Numbered from the stretch's first letter, positions 34,454-43,392 are shown. The stretch is DNA of 64,000 nt from Candidatus Saccharimonadota bacterium (GCA_017511925.1 JAFWHS010000003.1:1-64000); one strand, 5' to 3'. Notes: generated by a model from the sequence alone, not told the origin. Made by a program: numbers and translations.

Positions 34454-35386
34454 TTATTTTGGCCATGCTTGACCAACCAATTTTTCATAACAATCAATAT
34501 ACCTCTGGCGCGTTTTTTGAATAACTGATCTGGGGATGGCTTCGTTTTTATTCTTTGCGATATAGTCCCTGATGATCTGTTTATCAAATGACGGTTGCTC
34601 TTTGCCAGGTTCAAATTTACTTGCGTCCCAAAAACGTGATGAATCCGGAGTTAAGATCTCGTCTCCGAATATAATTTCACCGTCTATATTGAGGCCAAGC
34701 TCAAATTTGGTGTCTGCAATAATTAAACCTTTATCATGGGCAAAATCATACGCTCTTTTGTAGAGATCTAGGCAGTATTTTTTAATGGTTTCTGCCGTAT
34801 CTAAATCACCCATGTAATTCTTGCTGATGATTTTTACCATTTCTTCAAAAGTAATATTCTCGTCATGACCAGAAGTCGCTTTGGTGGTGGGGGTGAAAAT
34901 CGGACCATCAGGGAATGGATCGCCGTTCTTAAGTCCATCCGGAAGTTTGACGCCACAAATTTCTCTTTCGCCTTTTTCGTAAAGCTTCCAAGCACTGCCG
35001 GTAATATGACCCCTGACGATACATTCAATGGGGAACATATCAAGATTAACCATATAGGTAACCCTGCCGTCTAATTTCGGATCTTCGTCGAACCCTTCTG
35101 GTATATCTATATATAGATTGCCCTCTTTATAGAAAGCTGCATTCGACGCCAGAAACGCTGTTTTATATGGAATTGTACTGTCGAAATCTACCCATAAAGA
35201 CCAGAAAGATGAAATGCCGGTTAGGATCTTACCTTTATCCGGTATTGAACCAACTCTTTCATCGAACGCCGAAACCCTGTCCGTCGTAACAACGACGATC
35301 CTATCTGACAATTCGTCATAAAAAACCTCTCTAACCTTACCACTTGAATAATGTCTAAAATCGCCGTATTTCTTCTTTAATTTCAA
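34454..35386 (-). CDS. purC: SAICAR synthase
   Basis: 310 aa. Both family signatures are intact: FPIECIVRGHITGSAW and LIIADTKFELG. The N-lobe begins YGDFRHYSSGKVREVF with the ATP-contact SGKVREVF. It joins CAIR and aspartate in purine synthesis. The start is taken as TTG at 35386, ten bases after AGAGGAG; an upstream TTG at 35416 and a GTG at 35395 fit the SD less well. No other purine gene is in the window, so purC is an orphan here. The leader shares an 18-base block (17 identical) with that of the manC-like gene, and a degenerate copy of purC lies directly upstream. Confidence 0.9.
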   Translation of the reverse strand: MKLKKKYGDFRHYSSGKVREVFYDELSDRIVVVTTDRVSAFDERVGSIPDKGKILTGISSFWSLWVDFDSTIPYKTAFLASNAAFYKEGNLYIDIPEGFDEDPKLDGRVTYMVNLDMFPIECIVRGHITGSAWKLYEKGEREICGVKLPDGLKNGDPFPDGPIFTPTTKATSGHDENITFEEMVKIISKNYMGDLDTAETIKKYCLDLYKRAYDFAHDKGLIIADTKFELGLNIDGEIIFGDEILTPDSSRFWDASKFEPGKEQPSFDKQIIRDYIAKNKNEAIPRSVIQKTRQRYIDCYEKLVGQAWPK

Positions 35387-35401
35387 GAAATTCACGCTCC
35401 T

Positions 35402-35442
35402 CTCTAAAATTTTCAATGTACGCCCCTCTATATATTATATAA
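35402..35442 (-). promoter_or_regulatory. purC -10 box and shared leader block
   Basis: TATAAT (35439-35434, minus strand) lies within a run of T/A. The block ACATTGAAAATTTTAGAG (35419-35402) recurs with one change at 40219-40202 before the manC-like gene. Confidence 0.5.
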
Positions 35443-35467
35443 TAACATATTTTGCGTAAAAAGAAAA

Positions 35468-35488
35468 CCCGCGCCAAATTAGCGCGGG
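35468..35488 (-). terminator. Terminator of the purC-like gene
   Basis: CCCGCGC/GCGCGGG stem (35488-35482, 35474-35468) followed on the minus strand by TTTTCTTTTT. Confidence 0.8.
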
Positions 35489-35513
35489 CCCGATTGTGGG
35501 GGAGGATTTGAAA

Positions 35514-36110
35514 CTAAAACAATGCTTTTAAAAGCTTCGCGTGTTCCGTAAGAGGTTTTGGGTATTCACCGTAGTAAAAATCCCCAGCATCCCAGAATAG
35601 CGTTGTGTTTGGAGTTAAAAATTCATCGGTAAAATAAATTTTACGATTACAGTCTATTCCTACACTAAAGCTAGTCTTTGCAATAATCACACCACGCGGA
35701 TACGCGTATTCGTAAGCCTTTTTAAAAAACACCCTGCAGACACCGTAGATACGATGCATGGCCGAATAAGAATAATAATCAGCTATACCATTTTGCTTTA
35801 AAATATCGACAACGTCATTCTGGCTAAGGTTTTTATTCGGGTGCTGCCCATCGTCATCAGGTGGTGCCATATACGTAGCAACAATGATAGGTTCGGGCAT
35901 TTTATCACAGCTATTTAGTCTGCTCGGTAAATTTACTCCATATATTAGGCGGCTCCCCTCAGAATATTTCGTCCAGATGTCGTCCAATAGATGATAATAG
36001 ATATTGAATTTGATAGGTAGCGGCTGCATATGCGCCGTGTGAAATCCGTTATCTTCAGCAAAATGGGCAAATTTAGTAGAAAATTCATCGTAATTTTCTT
36101 TGGGTCTCAA
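35514..36110 (-). CDS. Degenerate, N-terminally truncated PurC paralogue
   Basis: 198 aa. It aligns with the second half of the adjacent PurC: GSRLIYGVNLPSRL to REICGVKLPDGL, VFFKKAYEYAYPRGVIIAKTSFSVG to DLYKRAYDFAHDKGLIIADTKFELG, and FTDEFLTPNTTLFWDAGDF to FGDEILTPDSSRFWDASKF. The N-terminal ATP lobe is missing, and the signature DTKFE has become KTSFS, so SAICAR synthase activity is very unlikely. It keeps a clean frame, promoter region, ribosome site (GAGAGGA before TTG at 36110) and terminator, so it may be a retained protein with a new role and not a simple pseudogene. Confidence 0.75.
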   Translation of the reverse strand: MRPKENYDEFSTKFAHFAEDNGFHTAHMQPLPIKFNIYYHLLDDIWTKYSEGSRLIYGVNLPSRLNSCDKMPEPIIVATYMAPPDDDGQHPNKNLSQNDVVDILKQNGIADYYSYSAMHRIYGVCRVFFKKAYEYAYPRGVIIAKTSFSVGIDCNRKIYFTDEFLTPNTTLFWDAGDFYYGEYPKPLTEHAKLLKALF

Positions 36111-36228
36111 AAAATCACATCCTCTCTGTATAATCTTATGAAAGAGCCTCCCCCTTGTGTTTTTATAATAACATTTTTTAGTGAAGAAAGCAATTAGGGA
36201 TTTTTCATTATTATCCTCTAAAAACCTC

Positions 36229-36325
36229 TTTACAAGTAGATAAAAATAGTCTAAAATAGTAGAGTAGAGTTTTGGAGCTGGTTTTTATTAGCGCTCCAAA
36301 CATTAATAATATAAAAGGAGAAAGA
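36229..36325 (+). promoter_or_regulatory. tuf promoter and leader
   Basis: TTTACA (36229-36234), 17-base spacer, TAAAAT (36252-36257). The leader has a perfect TTTGGAGC/GCTCCAAA hairpin (36271-36278, 36293-36300) and AAAGGAG before the ATG. Confidence 0.75.
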
Positions 36326-37510
36326 ATGGCAAATTTTGACCGTTCCAAGCCGCATATCAATGTCGGCACCATGGGTCACGTCGACCATGGTAAAACCACT
36401 TTAACTGCTGCGATTACCAACGTACTCGCAAAGCGTCTTCCTTCAGAAGTAAACAAGGCAGTCGCTTATGATCAAATCGATAACGCTCCAGAAGAAAAGG
36501 CTCGTGGTATCACCATCGCTACTTCTCACCAGGAGTATGAGTCTGAAAAGCGCCACTACGCACACGTAGACATGCCAGGCCACGCAGACTACATCAAGAA
36601 CATGATTACCGGTGCTGCACAGGTAGATGGTGCTATCCTCGTAGTTGCTGCGAATGATGGTCCTTTGCCACAGACTCGTGAGCACGTACTTCTCGCTCAC
36701 CAGGTGAACGTACCAAAGATCATCGTCTTCCTCAACAAGATGGATCTCGCTGATCCAGAACTCGTTGAGCTCGTAGAGATGGATGTACGTGATCTTTTGA
36801 ATAAGTACGGTTTCGATGGCGATAACGCTCCAATCATCAAGGGTTCTGCTACTAAGGCTCTCGAAGGTGACAAGGAAAACGAAGATGCTATCATGGAGCT
36901 CGTTACTGCTATGGATGAGTACTTCGATATTCCAGAGCACGATCTCGACAAACCATTCCTAATGCCGATCGAAGACGTCTTCTCGATCAAGGGTCGTGGT
37001 ACTGTAGCTACTGGCCGTATCGAGCAAGGTGTAGTAAAGTTGAACGACGAAGTTGAAATCGTTGGTCTTAAAGACACCCAGAAGTCGGTTGTAACCGGCA
37101 TCGAGGCCTTCCACAAGACTCTCGATCAAGGTCAAGCTGGCGATAACGCTGGTCTCCTACTTCGTGGTATCGAGCGTGATCAGATTGAACGTGGCCAGGT
37201 AATTGCTAAGCCAGGTTCTATCACCCCACATACCGAATTTGAGGCTCAGGTTTACATCCTTAAGAAAGAGGAAGGTGGCCGCCACACTCCATTTTCTAAG
37301 GGCTACAAGCCACAGTTCTATTTCCGCACCACTGATGTGACTGGTGAAGTAGAGCTTCCAGCTGACAAGGAAATCGTCATGCCTGGTGACCAAGTAACTT
37401 TCAATGTAAAGCTCTTGGCCCCGGTTGCTATGAACAACAACGACCGCTTCGCTATCCGCGAAGGTGGCAAGACCGTTGGCTCTGGTGTTATCACCAAGGT
37501 TATCAAATAA
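36326..37510 (+). CDS. tuf: Translation elongation factor Tu
   Basis: 394 aa, full length. GHVDHGKTT (G1), DMPGHADY (G3; Met replaces the usual Cys), NKMD (G4) and GSATKAL (G5), then the two beta-barrel domains. It carries aminoacyl-tRNA to the ribosome and is recycled by EF-Ts. The start at 36326 gives the conserved [18 protein letters not shown]; the in-frame region upstream belongs to the leader hairpin. Strong promoter, SD and terminator, and codon choice restricted as expected for a very highly expressed gene. It stands alone. Confidence 0.98.
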   Translation: MANFDRSKPHINVGTMGHVDHGKTTLTAAITNVLAKRLPSEVNKAVAYDQIDNAPEEKARGITIATSHQEYESEKRHYAHVDMPGHADYIKNMITGAAQVDGAILVVAANDGPLPQTREHVLLAHQVNVPKIIVFLNKMDLADPELVELVEMDVRDLLNKYGFDGDNAPIIKGSATKALEGDKENEDAIMELVTAMDEYFDIPEHDLDKPFLMPIEDVFSIKGRGTVATGRIEQGVVKLNDEVEIVGLKDTQKSVVTGIEAFHKTLDQGQAGDNAGLLLRGIERDQIERGQVIAKPGSITPHTEFEAQVYILKKEEGGRHTPFSKGYKPQFYFRTTDVTGEVELPADKEIVMPGDQVTFNVKLLAPVAMNNNDRFAIREGGKTVGSGVITKVIK

Positions 37511-37522
37511 TAACCAACCAAC

Positions 37523-37550
37523 AAAAAATAGCCCTTCGGGGCTATTTTTT
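37523..37550. terminator. Bidirectional terminator after tuf
   Basis: AAAAAATAGCCC (37523-37534), TTCG loop, GGGCTATTTTTT (37539-37550): a perfect 12-bp stem with a tetraloop. Confidence 0.95.
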
Positions 37551-37555
37551 GTTTT

Positions 37556-38428
37556 TTAACGAAGTTCTGGGAGGTCGATTTTCTCGCCAGCTGGTTTTTC
37601 GAGCTCTTCCGGATGAGAAAGAAGATATTGAAGCAACTTGGCAGATTTTGTAAAATAGTAGCCATCCGCAATACGCTCATCAAAATTCATGCCCCATTCG
37701 CAAAGTTTACGGATTTCACGCTTTTTACCAGCGATGACTTCTTCATCCTTGATTTCGCCCATCGTAAGTAGGGAAGAAGAATTGCCAAAATCGGTAATAT
37801 TGTGGAAAATAGCACCGCAACCAATAGATCCAAGATTTGAGACTATCATAGTGCTATAGTAAAGGTTGTCTTTAGTGAGGGAGCTCGGCAGAAAACCTTT
37901 TTTATCCGTCCACTTAAGGACACCAATGAGTGGCACTCTGATGATATTTGGCATTTTGCCCAGTATGTCGATGGCAGAATTTGCGCCCTGTTTATTTACC
38001 TTTTTGGACTTAGATTCGCGGAAACTATCAACCTTTTTGCGGACTTTATCACCGATAGTGTAAATCGTATCGTTTTTGTCGATCGGAATCATTACCATCA
38101 TTTCTTCGGAGTGATCGTCAAAACTGACCTTCGCCACGAAAGACAAGACGATTTTATCGTGTTCATAAAGGTGGCGGTTGGCTACAAAATAATTTAATTT
38201 GGGACGATTGTAGACTGTTTTACCAATGGCGGCAAGGAAAGCATGAAAATAAGTTACGCTTTCACCGGCTTTCTTTTTGTTGTCAATATACTTGGCTAGC
38301 TCAGTAAGGTCCATTTTTTGATTAATAGATACATCGCTCACGCTGCGATGTGGCTTAAGATCTATACTGATTTGATTCAGACCGGGGACGTTTTTAACCC
38401 GATGTGAGCCACCGTATTTTTTCGACAT
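37556..38428 (-). CDS. Orphan 2-oxoacid dehydrogenase E2-type acyltransferase domain protein
   Basis: 290 aa. It corresponds to the catalytic (CAT-like) domain of E2: KPHRSVSDVSINQKMDLTELAKY, SVTYFHAFLAAIGKTVYNRPKLNYF, VSNLGSIGCGAIFH, and the active-site loop FDERIADGYYF. The catalytic histidine of the DHRVxDG motif is replaced by Glu251 (DERIADG). There is no lipoyl or E3-binding domain and no E1 or E3 gene nearby. An alternative substrate, or a structural or CoA-binding role, is more likely than classical pyruvate dehydrogenase function. AGGAGG is right before the ATG, and it has its own promoter. Confidence 0.82.
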   Translation of the reverse strand: MSKKYGGSHRVKNVPGLNQISIDLKPHRSVSDVSINQKMDLTELAKYIDNKKKAGESVTYFHAFLAAIGKTVYNRPKLNYFVANRHLYEHDKIVLSFVAKVSFDDHSEEMMVMIPIDKNDTIYTIGDKVRKKVDSFRESKSKKVNKQGANSAIDILGKMPNIIRVPLIGVLKWTDKKGFLPSSLTKDNLYYSTMIVSNLGSIGCGAIFHNITDFGNSSSLLTMGEIKDEEVIAGKKREIRKLCEWGMNFDERIADGYYFTKSAKLLQYLLSHPEELEKPAGEKIDLPELR

Positions 38429-38448
38429 ATTCCTCCTGCTTTTTTCTA

Positions 38449-38490
38449 ATTATAGCATGGCTTGATTTTTTGTCTATTGTGTGGTATAAT
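38449..38490. promoter_or_regulatory. Overlapping divergent promoters for the E2-like gene and rpsJ
   Basis: Minus: TAGACA (38476-38471), 16-base spacer, TGC-TATAAT (to 38449). Plus: TTGATT (38462-38467), 17-base spacer, TGG-TATAAT (to 38490). The two promoters overlap, so they should compete. Confidence 0.75.
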
Positions 38491-38572
38491 GGGGGTATAT
38501 ACTAATTAATGTTCCGGAGAACTCATGGACTGCGTGTCTATCTGCAATCTGAGGTTACCGGGAAAGGAAAAA

Positions 38573-38899
38573 ATGGCAGAATCCAAAAAAGATACGGGTC
38601 TTAAGATTCGTATTCGTTTGAAGGCTTATGATCATCGCGTGATCGATCAGAGCGCACGTCAAATCGTAGACACCGCAATTCGTACCGGTGCCAGTGTTAG
38701 TGGTCCAATCCCACTACCAACCAAACGTAGCACTTTCACTGTAGTGAAGTCGCCACACGTTTACAAAACTGGCGGTGAAGCTTTTGAGATGAAAGTTCAC
38801 AAGCGTTTGATTGATATTAGCAATGCTACTCCGAAAACGATTGAGAGCTTGCAAAATCTCTCGCTCCCAGCTGGCGTAGATGCTGAAATCAAGATGTAA
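38573..38899 (+). CDS. rpsJ: 30S ribosomal protein uS10
   Basis: 108 aa. [25 protein letters not shown] is the uS10 N-terminal signature, followed by [21 protein letters not shown] and [11 protein letters not shown]. It sits in the 30S head and doubles as NusE. The start at 38573 (AAAGGA upstream) gives MAESKKDTG; an in-frame ATG at 38525, also with GGAG before it, would add 16 residues. rpsJ usually heads the S10 operon, but here it stands alone between terminators. Confidence 0.95.
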   Translation: MAESKKDTGLKIRIRLKAYDHRVIDQSARQIVDTAIRTGASVSGPIPLPTKRSTFTVVKSPHVYKTGGEAFEMKVHKRLIDISNATPKTIESLQNLSLPAGVDAEIKM

Positions 38900-38911
38900 A
38901 AATCGAGACAG

Positions 38912-38944
38912 AAAAAATCCCCGACGTTAAATCGGGGATTTTTT
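38912..38944. terminator. Bidirectional terminator between rpsJ and the manC-like gene
   Basis: AAAAAATCCCCGA (38912-38924) and TCGGGGATTTTTT (38932-38944): a perfect 13-bp stem. Confidence 0.95.
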
Positions 38945-38950
38945 AATGTG

Positions 38951-40192
38951 CTAAGAGGTTACTGGATTTACTCTGGGAGATAATTGCTGCGACACAACTG
39001 CCTCGAGTGTGCCGTCGTCGCGCTTGTGGACATATACCGCATAATTTTGTACACCTACGAAACCAACAACTGTTTCGTTAGCAATGTTGGACCCTAAGAC
39101 GGTATTGTTTCGCGCACCCATCGAAAAGTCTGCGTCCAAAATTTCCCTGTGAGCAATATAGTCCTCTGCTAAGAGTTTAATCTTTTGGCTTTCAGAAAGT
39201 TTAGCTACGACGACGATAGGATGTTCGTTAATAACAGAGAATATCACCGCATCGTCCTCAGAACCACTGGCCCGAAGCTCCATACCTGGCGCGGCATAAA
39301 GCAAGCTACGTCTACAGCCGTTACGTTCGAAAATACCACCACCGAGGCTGGAGTTTTTGTGGTTTGGAGTCTTTTTACTAATTTCATATAAAGACTTCAA
39401 AGTACCACAATCGTGCCAGTCAAAGGTGCCGACAGAAACTTCCAAAATACGCTTTAAGATATCCATTAGTTGATCCGTATTTTTTATGCCACCAGCTATA
39501 TGAACGGGGCCATAATCAACAGTACGAATCAAAGTATCAGCACGCCAAACATTAATACCGGTGTTGCAAACCGAATTACCCTGACGCATCAACTGATCCG
39601 CTTTTGCACGATCAGGTTTTTCGACAAAACGCTCACCGGTAAGTTTAAAACATGGACCTTCGTCATTTTCGTCATAAATAGCGTGGCCACAGCCCATGGC
39701 CGTAACTATGTCGTTAACTTTGACGCCAACGATTACGGCGGCACCTTTTTGTGCACTTTCAATAGCATCACCAATAGCCGTACGAAAACTCTCGTCCGGA
39801 TTGACGTATTGATCGGACGGTGTATTTATGACAATCGCCTCTGGATCAATACAGTGGATATCTTTCGTAACCTTGACCATGGATCCAGCATAGCCAAGAG
39901 TTGGGTCGTACTTTAGAATATTTTGCGAAAGTACGCCGCGCGAAAGACACTGGCTCCTAGCAAGATCCAATTGGTTGTCATTGGTAGTAACAACCATGAT
40001 ATGGGTCGACTTTACACCAATTGACTTGAAGTTCTCGATAACTGCCTGGATAAACGTATTGCTTTCGTCAAGCTGGCAGAATTGCTTGGGGCAAGCCGGA
40101 TGGCTGATCGGGAAAAGGCGCGTACCTTGCCCGCCAGCAATAATTGCTACCCAGATGTGCTCGTTTTCTTTTGAATTTTTATTCATTTTCAA
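38951..40192 (-). CDS. Mannose-1-phosphate guanylyltransferase-like nucleotidyltransferase
   Basis: 413 aa. The N-terminal nucleotidyltransferase domain has VAIIAGGQGTRLFPIS, KQFCQL, INTPSDQYV and the RFVEKPDRAKA and NTGINVWRAD blocks typical of ManC/GMP type. A C-terminal beta-helix/cupin-like part (about 300-400) follows. It makes GDP-mannose from mannose-1-P and GTP, for glycan or glycolipid synthesis. The start is uncertain: TTG at 40192 is five bases from GGAGG and aligns with the purC start context, while ATG at 40186 is eleven bases away. It is a stand-alone gene with a strong promoter. Confidence 0.85.
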   Translation of the reverse strand: MKMNKNSKENEHIWVAIIAGGQGTRLFPISHPACPKQFCQLDESNTFIQAVIENFKSIGVKSTHIMVVTTNDNQLDLARSQCLSRGVLSQNILKYDPTLGYAGSMVKVTKDIHCIDPEAIVINTPSDQYVNPDESFRTAIGDAIESAQKGAAVIVGVKVNDIVTAMGCGHAIYDENDEGPCFKLTGERFVEKPDRAKADQLMRQGNSVCNTGINVWRADTLIRTVDYGPVHIAGGIKNTDQLMDILKRILEVSVGTFDWHDCGTLKSLYEISKKTPNHKNSSLGGGIFERNGCRRSLLYAAPGMELRASGSEDDAVIFSVINEHPIVVVAKLSESQKIKLLAEDYIAHREILDADFSMGARNNTVLGSNIANETVVGFVGVQNYAVYVHKRDDGTLEAVVSQQLSPRVNPVTS

Positions 40193-40201
40193 AAACACCT
40201 C

Positions 40202-40289
40202 CTCTAAAATTTTTAATGTGCGATGAATAAAAATTAGCCTTTTTGCAGGCTTATGCTTTGATTATATCACACTTTATAATTTTTTGCAA
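40202..40289 (-). promoter_or_regulatory. Promoter and leader of the manC-like gene
   Basis: TTGCAA (40289-40284), 17-base spacer, TGA-TATAAT (to 40261), minus strand. The leader holds an AGCCT/AGGCT hairpin (within about 40234-40254) and ACATTAAAAATTTTAGAG (40219-40202), nearly identical to the purC leader block. Confidence 0.7.
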
Positions 40290-40325
40290 GCTTACCTCTA
40301 TAGAATCGTAATTTATGAGAGTCTG

Positions 40326-40340
40326 TGGTATAATTGTTTT
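40326..40340 (+). promoter_or_regulatory. Leaderless promoter of the cell-wall cluster
   Basis: TGG-TATAAT (40326-40334) ends six bases before the ATG; no SD. Confidence 0.7.
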
Positions 40341-41609
40341 ATGTCTTTTGCTAAATTTAAAAAGCGTTTTTATTTCGTGGTAGCGAGGTATTTTAGATAT
40401 TTTGCTAATCTTTCCTTGAAGAGGTGGCATCCGCGCGTAATTGCGATTACTGGATCGGCTGGGAAGACCACAATGCTAAAGTTGCTAGAGCGCGAAATGG
40501 GTAAAAAAGCCCATTATTCGCATGACGCAAACTCGGCATTTGGGGTTTCTTTTGATATTTTGGGGCTTAAAGGAATCCGTGGTTCAAAATTGCGCTGGGC
40601 ATGGCTGATTGTTGCGGCGCCTTTTATGGGGCTTTTGTACAAACATAGACAGCCATTTTATGTAGTAGAAATCGACGGCGAGCGCCCATACGAAGCCGAG
40701 TTCCTTGCTAAGTGGCTTAAACCAGAGGTGACAATCTGGGTGTCAATCGGGCTGTCGCACGCAGTGCAATTTGAGAAAGTGGTAAAAGAGGGGAAATTTA
40801 AAGATCTATCAGAGGCGATTACGGCAGAATTTGCTAATTTGCCAGAGAATACTTCGAAGAGAGTGTATATTGACGCTGATTCAAAACTGATGAAAGAAGC
40901 CACGAAAGACATCAAGGCCAAGGTAGTACCAATAAAGAAATCCGACCTAAAGAAGTATGTGGTTTACCCAGATTCGACCGACTTCACTTATGGTGATACC
41001 ACTTTTCACTTTGATCACCCGGAGCCAAAGGATATCGCATTCAATTTATTCGTATTACAAGATTTGATGAAATATTTGAAATTACCATTTAAATCGGATT
41101 TTTCAAAAATTGAGATGGCGCCAGGGCGAAGCTCATATTTCAAAGGCATTAAAGGGATCGATATTGTTGACAGTAGCTACAATGCACACATGATTTCGGT
41201 GGCTTCCATCCTAGATATGGCGAAAAGGATGCACGCAGAGCACAAATGGTTGGTGATTGGCGATATCGTGGATCAGGGAGCGATTGAACATACCGAACAT
41301 GAACGTTTGGCGGAATTGATCGCCAGCGTGAAGCCGGAAAAGGTAGTACTAGTAGGGCGACGCACGAAAAAATACACTGCGCCAAGGCTAAAGGAGCTCG
41401 GTGTGTCGGCAGTTGCTACTACCGATCCAAAGAAAGCTTTGGCTTACATAGAAAAGCATATCACTGGCAAAGAGACTTTGATTTTTAAGGGAAGCCAATA
41501 TCTTGAATGGGTGATCGAAAAATTGTTGGCAAATCCAAAAGATGCAAAAAAATTATGTCGCCGCGAAAAAGCCGCTGTGGCTCGGCGAAAGAGTTGGGGG
41601 CTAGATTAA
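40341..41609 (+). CDS. Mur-ligase family protein (MurF-like)
   Basis: 422 aa. VIAITGSAGKTTMLKLLE (about 34-51) is the ATP P-loop of Mur ligases, and IDIVDSSYNAHMISVASILDMAKR matches the MurF DDSYNANP block. A C-terminal Rossmann-like domain follows (LVIGDIVDQGAIEHTEHERLAE). The MurF N-terminal UDP-binding domain is replaced by a short basic, hydrophobic segment (FAKFKKRFYFVVARYFRYFANLSLKRWHP spans the first 30 residues). It probably ligates an amino acid or peptide to a wall precursor or a related polymer; the exact substrate is unclear. It is the first gene of an operon with overlapping genes and is predicted leaderless. Confidence 0.8.
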   Translation: MSFAKFKKRFYFVVARYFRYFANLSLKRWHPRVIAITGSAGKTTMLKLLEREMGKKAHYSHDANSAFGVSFDILGLKGIRGSKLRWAWLIVAAPFMGLLYKHRQPFYVVEIDGERPYEAEFLAKWLKPEVTIWVSIGLSHAVQFEKVVKEGKFKDLSEAITAEFANLPENTSKRVYIDADSKLMKEATKDIKAKVVPIKKSDLKKYVVYPDSTDFTYGDTTFHFDHPEPKDIAFNLFVLQDLMKYLKLPFKSDFSKIEMAPGRSSYFKGIKGIDIVDSSYNAHMISVASILDMAKRMHAEHKWLVIGDIVDQGAIEHTEHERLAELIASVKPEKVVLVGRRTKKYTAPRLKELGVSAVATTDPKKALAYIEKHITGKETLIFKGSQYLEWVIEKLLANPKDAKKLCRREKAAVARRKSWGLD

Positions 41610-42298
41610 TGGAGAGAAAAGTAGATTTGTATATTATTCATGGTTGGACTTATACGGTGGAGCCATGGCGGAGCACCGTAAAATTACTCCGCAGTTATGG
41701 ACTCAACGTAAAAATGCTACATGTACCAGGTTTAACTTCCCCAAGCGATAAGGTATTTACGATTGAGGATTATATGAAGTGGGCCAACGCCAATATACCA
41801 GACGGAGCAGTAGCATTGGGCCACTCAAACGGTGGGAGAATTTTGTTAAATTTGTGCGCAAAAAAGCCAAACAAATTGAGTCAACTGATTTTGCTCGACG
41901 CAGCCGGAATCTATGAACCATCAAAAAAGAAGCAGTTAGTAGAAAAAATTGCCAAGATAGGTAAACCTTTAAAGAAAATTCCGCTGGTGAACAAAGCTTT
42001 CCACCGAGTAACTGGTACAACAGATTATTCACGAGCACCGGAAAACATGAAACAAACTTTGGTGAATATGCTTGAGTCTGATAAGAATTTAGATTTGTCA
42101 AAGGTAACGACTCGCACTTTCATACTATGGGGCAAGAAAGATACCGTCACGCCGCCACGTCAGGCGACAAAAATGTATGAGGCCTTGCCGAATGCAGATC
42201 TAAAATTTTACGCAAACTGGACGCATGCGCCATATATCTCTGACCCAGAGGGCTTAGCGAGGGCAATTAAGACATTACTAGCGAGGACAAAAAGGTGA
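41609..42298 (+). CDS. Alpha/beta hydrolase
   Basis: 229 aa. The nucleophile elbow GHSNGG (near residue 71), the acid WGKKDTVTPP and the histidine in NWTHAPYISDPE form a complete triad. The fold and size fit small esterases or peptidases. The ATG overlaps the previous stop by one base (TAATG), and the next gene overlaps its end by four, so it is part of the cell-wall cluster. It could trim or release a wall intermediate; the substrate is unknown. Confidence 0.82.
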   Translation: MERKVDLYIIHGWTYTVEPWRSTVKLLRSYGLNVKMLHVPGLTSPSDKVFTIEDYMKWANANIPDGAVALGHSNGGRILLNLCAKKPNKLSQLILLDAAGIYEPSKKKQLVEKIAKIGKPLKKIPLVNKAFHRVTGTTDYSRAPENMKQTLVNMLESDKNLDLSKVTTRTFILWGKKDTVTPPRQATKMYEALPNADLKFYANWTHAPYISDPEGLARAIKTLLARTKR

Positions 42299-43392
42299 AA
42301 AAATATTACTTTTTAGGTTTAGCGGCAGGAAAAAGGGGGGCATGGAGGCAATTATTCACTCGCGGCACAGAGAGAGATTGTGCAAAATTAAAAAATTTTT
42401 TACAAGACAAGTATGGCGGAGAAGCGATCTTGACAAAGAACGGGCGGTCGGCATTGGCGCTAGCACTGAAGGCGAATTTCGAAAAAGGAGACGGTATAAT
42501 CGTAAACGGTTTCACCTGTTATGCTGTATATGAGGCGATTAAAGCGGCTGGGATGAAACCAATTTGGGCAGATATTTCACGCGAAGATTTAAATTTTAAG
42601 GCTGTGGACTTAGAAAAGCCAGAGATACTTTCGGGCAGCCCGAAAGGTATTATCGTGCAAAATACCCTTGGGAACCCAGTAGGCATTGTAGAAATTGAAA
42701 AGTTTGCCAAAAAACATGATCTAAAAATTATCGAGGACTTGGCACACTCAGTGGGAGTAAAATATTTAGATGGACGCGAGGCTGGCACTGTAGGAGTTGC
42801 TACCGTACTGTCTTTTGGTAAAGATAAGTCTATCGATACCACTTCTGGTGGAGCTTTAATTCTAAGAGAACCCGGAATAAACCCGATCAAAGCGCCTAGC
42901 GTTATTCCGAAACCATCTGACACGTTAAGAGCAAGAGTCTATCCGTTATTTGGTGGATTATGTCGCAGTTTGGCACGCATACATCTTGGCGGAGCTTTGA
43001 TGAGGCTACTGGTCAAGATTCATTGGGTGGAAAAATCTGCAGATAATAAGCTAGACTTAAGTCGCAAAATCAGTAATTTTGAAGCAAAATTGGCCCTAGA
43101 GCAGCTAGAAAAGATTAAAAAATCTGGCGAAAAACCACTTAGAAACTTTTATTTGGTAAAAAACAGAGGGGAAGTTTTAGCAAAATTAAGAAAGGCTGGA
43201 TACTATTTTGATGGTTTTTGGTACGAAAGGCCAGTTTCGCCAGAAAGATATTACGAAAAAGTGCATTTTCCAGAGAAAGAATGCCCGGTAGCTACCGATG
43301 TGGCTTCTAAAATTATTAATTTTCCTAATTATTACACAAAGAAGGAGCTCTGGTCAGCGTATAAAATTATAGAGGAGTATTTGGATGATTAG
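42295..43392 (+). CDS. PLP-dependent aminotransferase of the DegT/DnrJ/EryC1 type
   Basis: 365 aa. Fold-type I PLP enzyme: NGRSALALAL (cofactor phosphate side), GFTCYAVYEAIKAAGMKPIWADI, IEDLAHSVG (Asp that pairs with the pyridine N) and SFGKDKSIDTTSGG with the Schiff-base lysine. DegT enzymes aminate sugar nucleotides or act on amino acids. The start is GTG at 42295, overlapping the previous stop (GTGA). In this cluster it could supply an amino sugar or a bridging amino acid. Its last eight bases overlap the first FemAB gene. Confidence 0.82.
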   Translation: MKKYYFLGLAAGKRGAWRQLFTRGTERDCAKLKNFLQDKYGGEAILTKNGRSALALALKANFEKGDGIIVNGFTCYAVYEAIKAAGMKPIWADISREDLNFKAVDLEKPEILSGSPKGIIVQNTLGNPVGIVEIEKFAKKHDLKIIEDLAHSVGVKYLDGREAGTVGVATVLSFGKDKSIDTTSGGALILREPGINPIKAPSVIPKPSDTLRARVYPLFGGLCRSLARIHLGGALMRLLVKIHWVEKSADNKLDLSRKISNFEAKLALEQLEKIKKSGEKPLRNFYLVKNRGEVLAKLRKAGYYFDGFWYERPVSPERYYEKVHFPEKECPVATDVASKIINFPNYYTKKELWSAYKIIEEYLDD

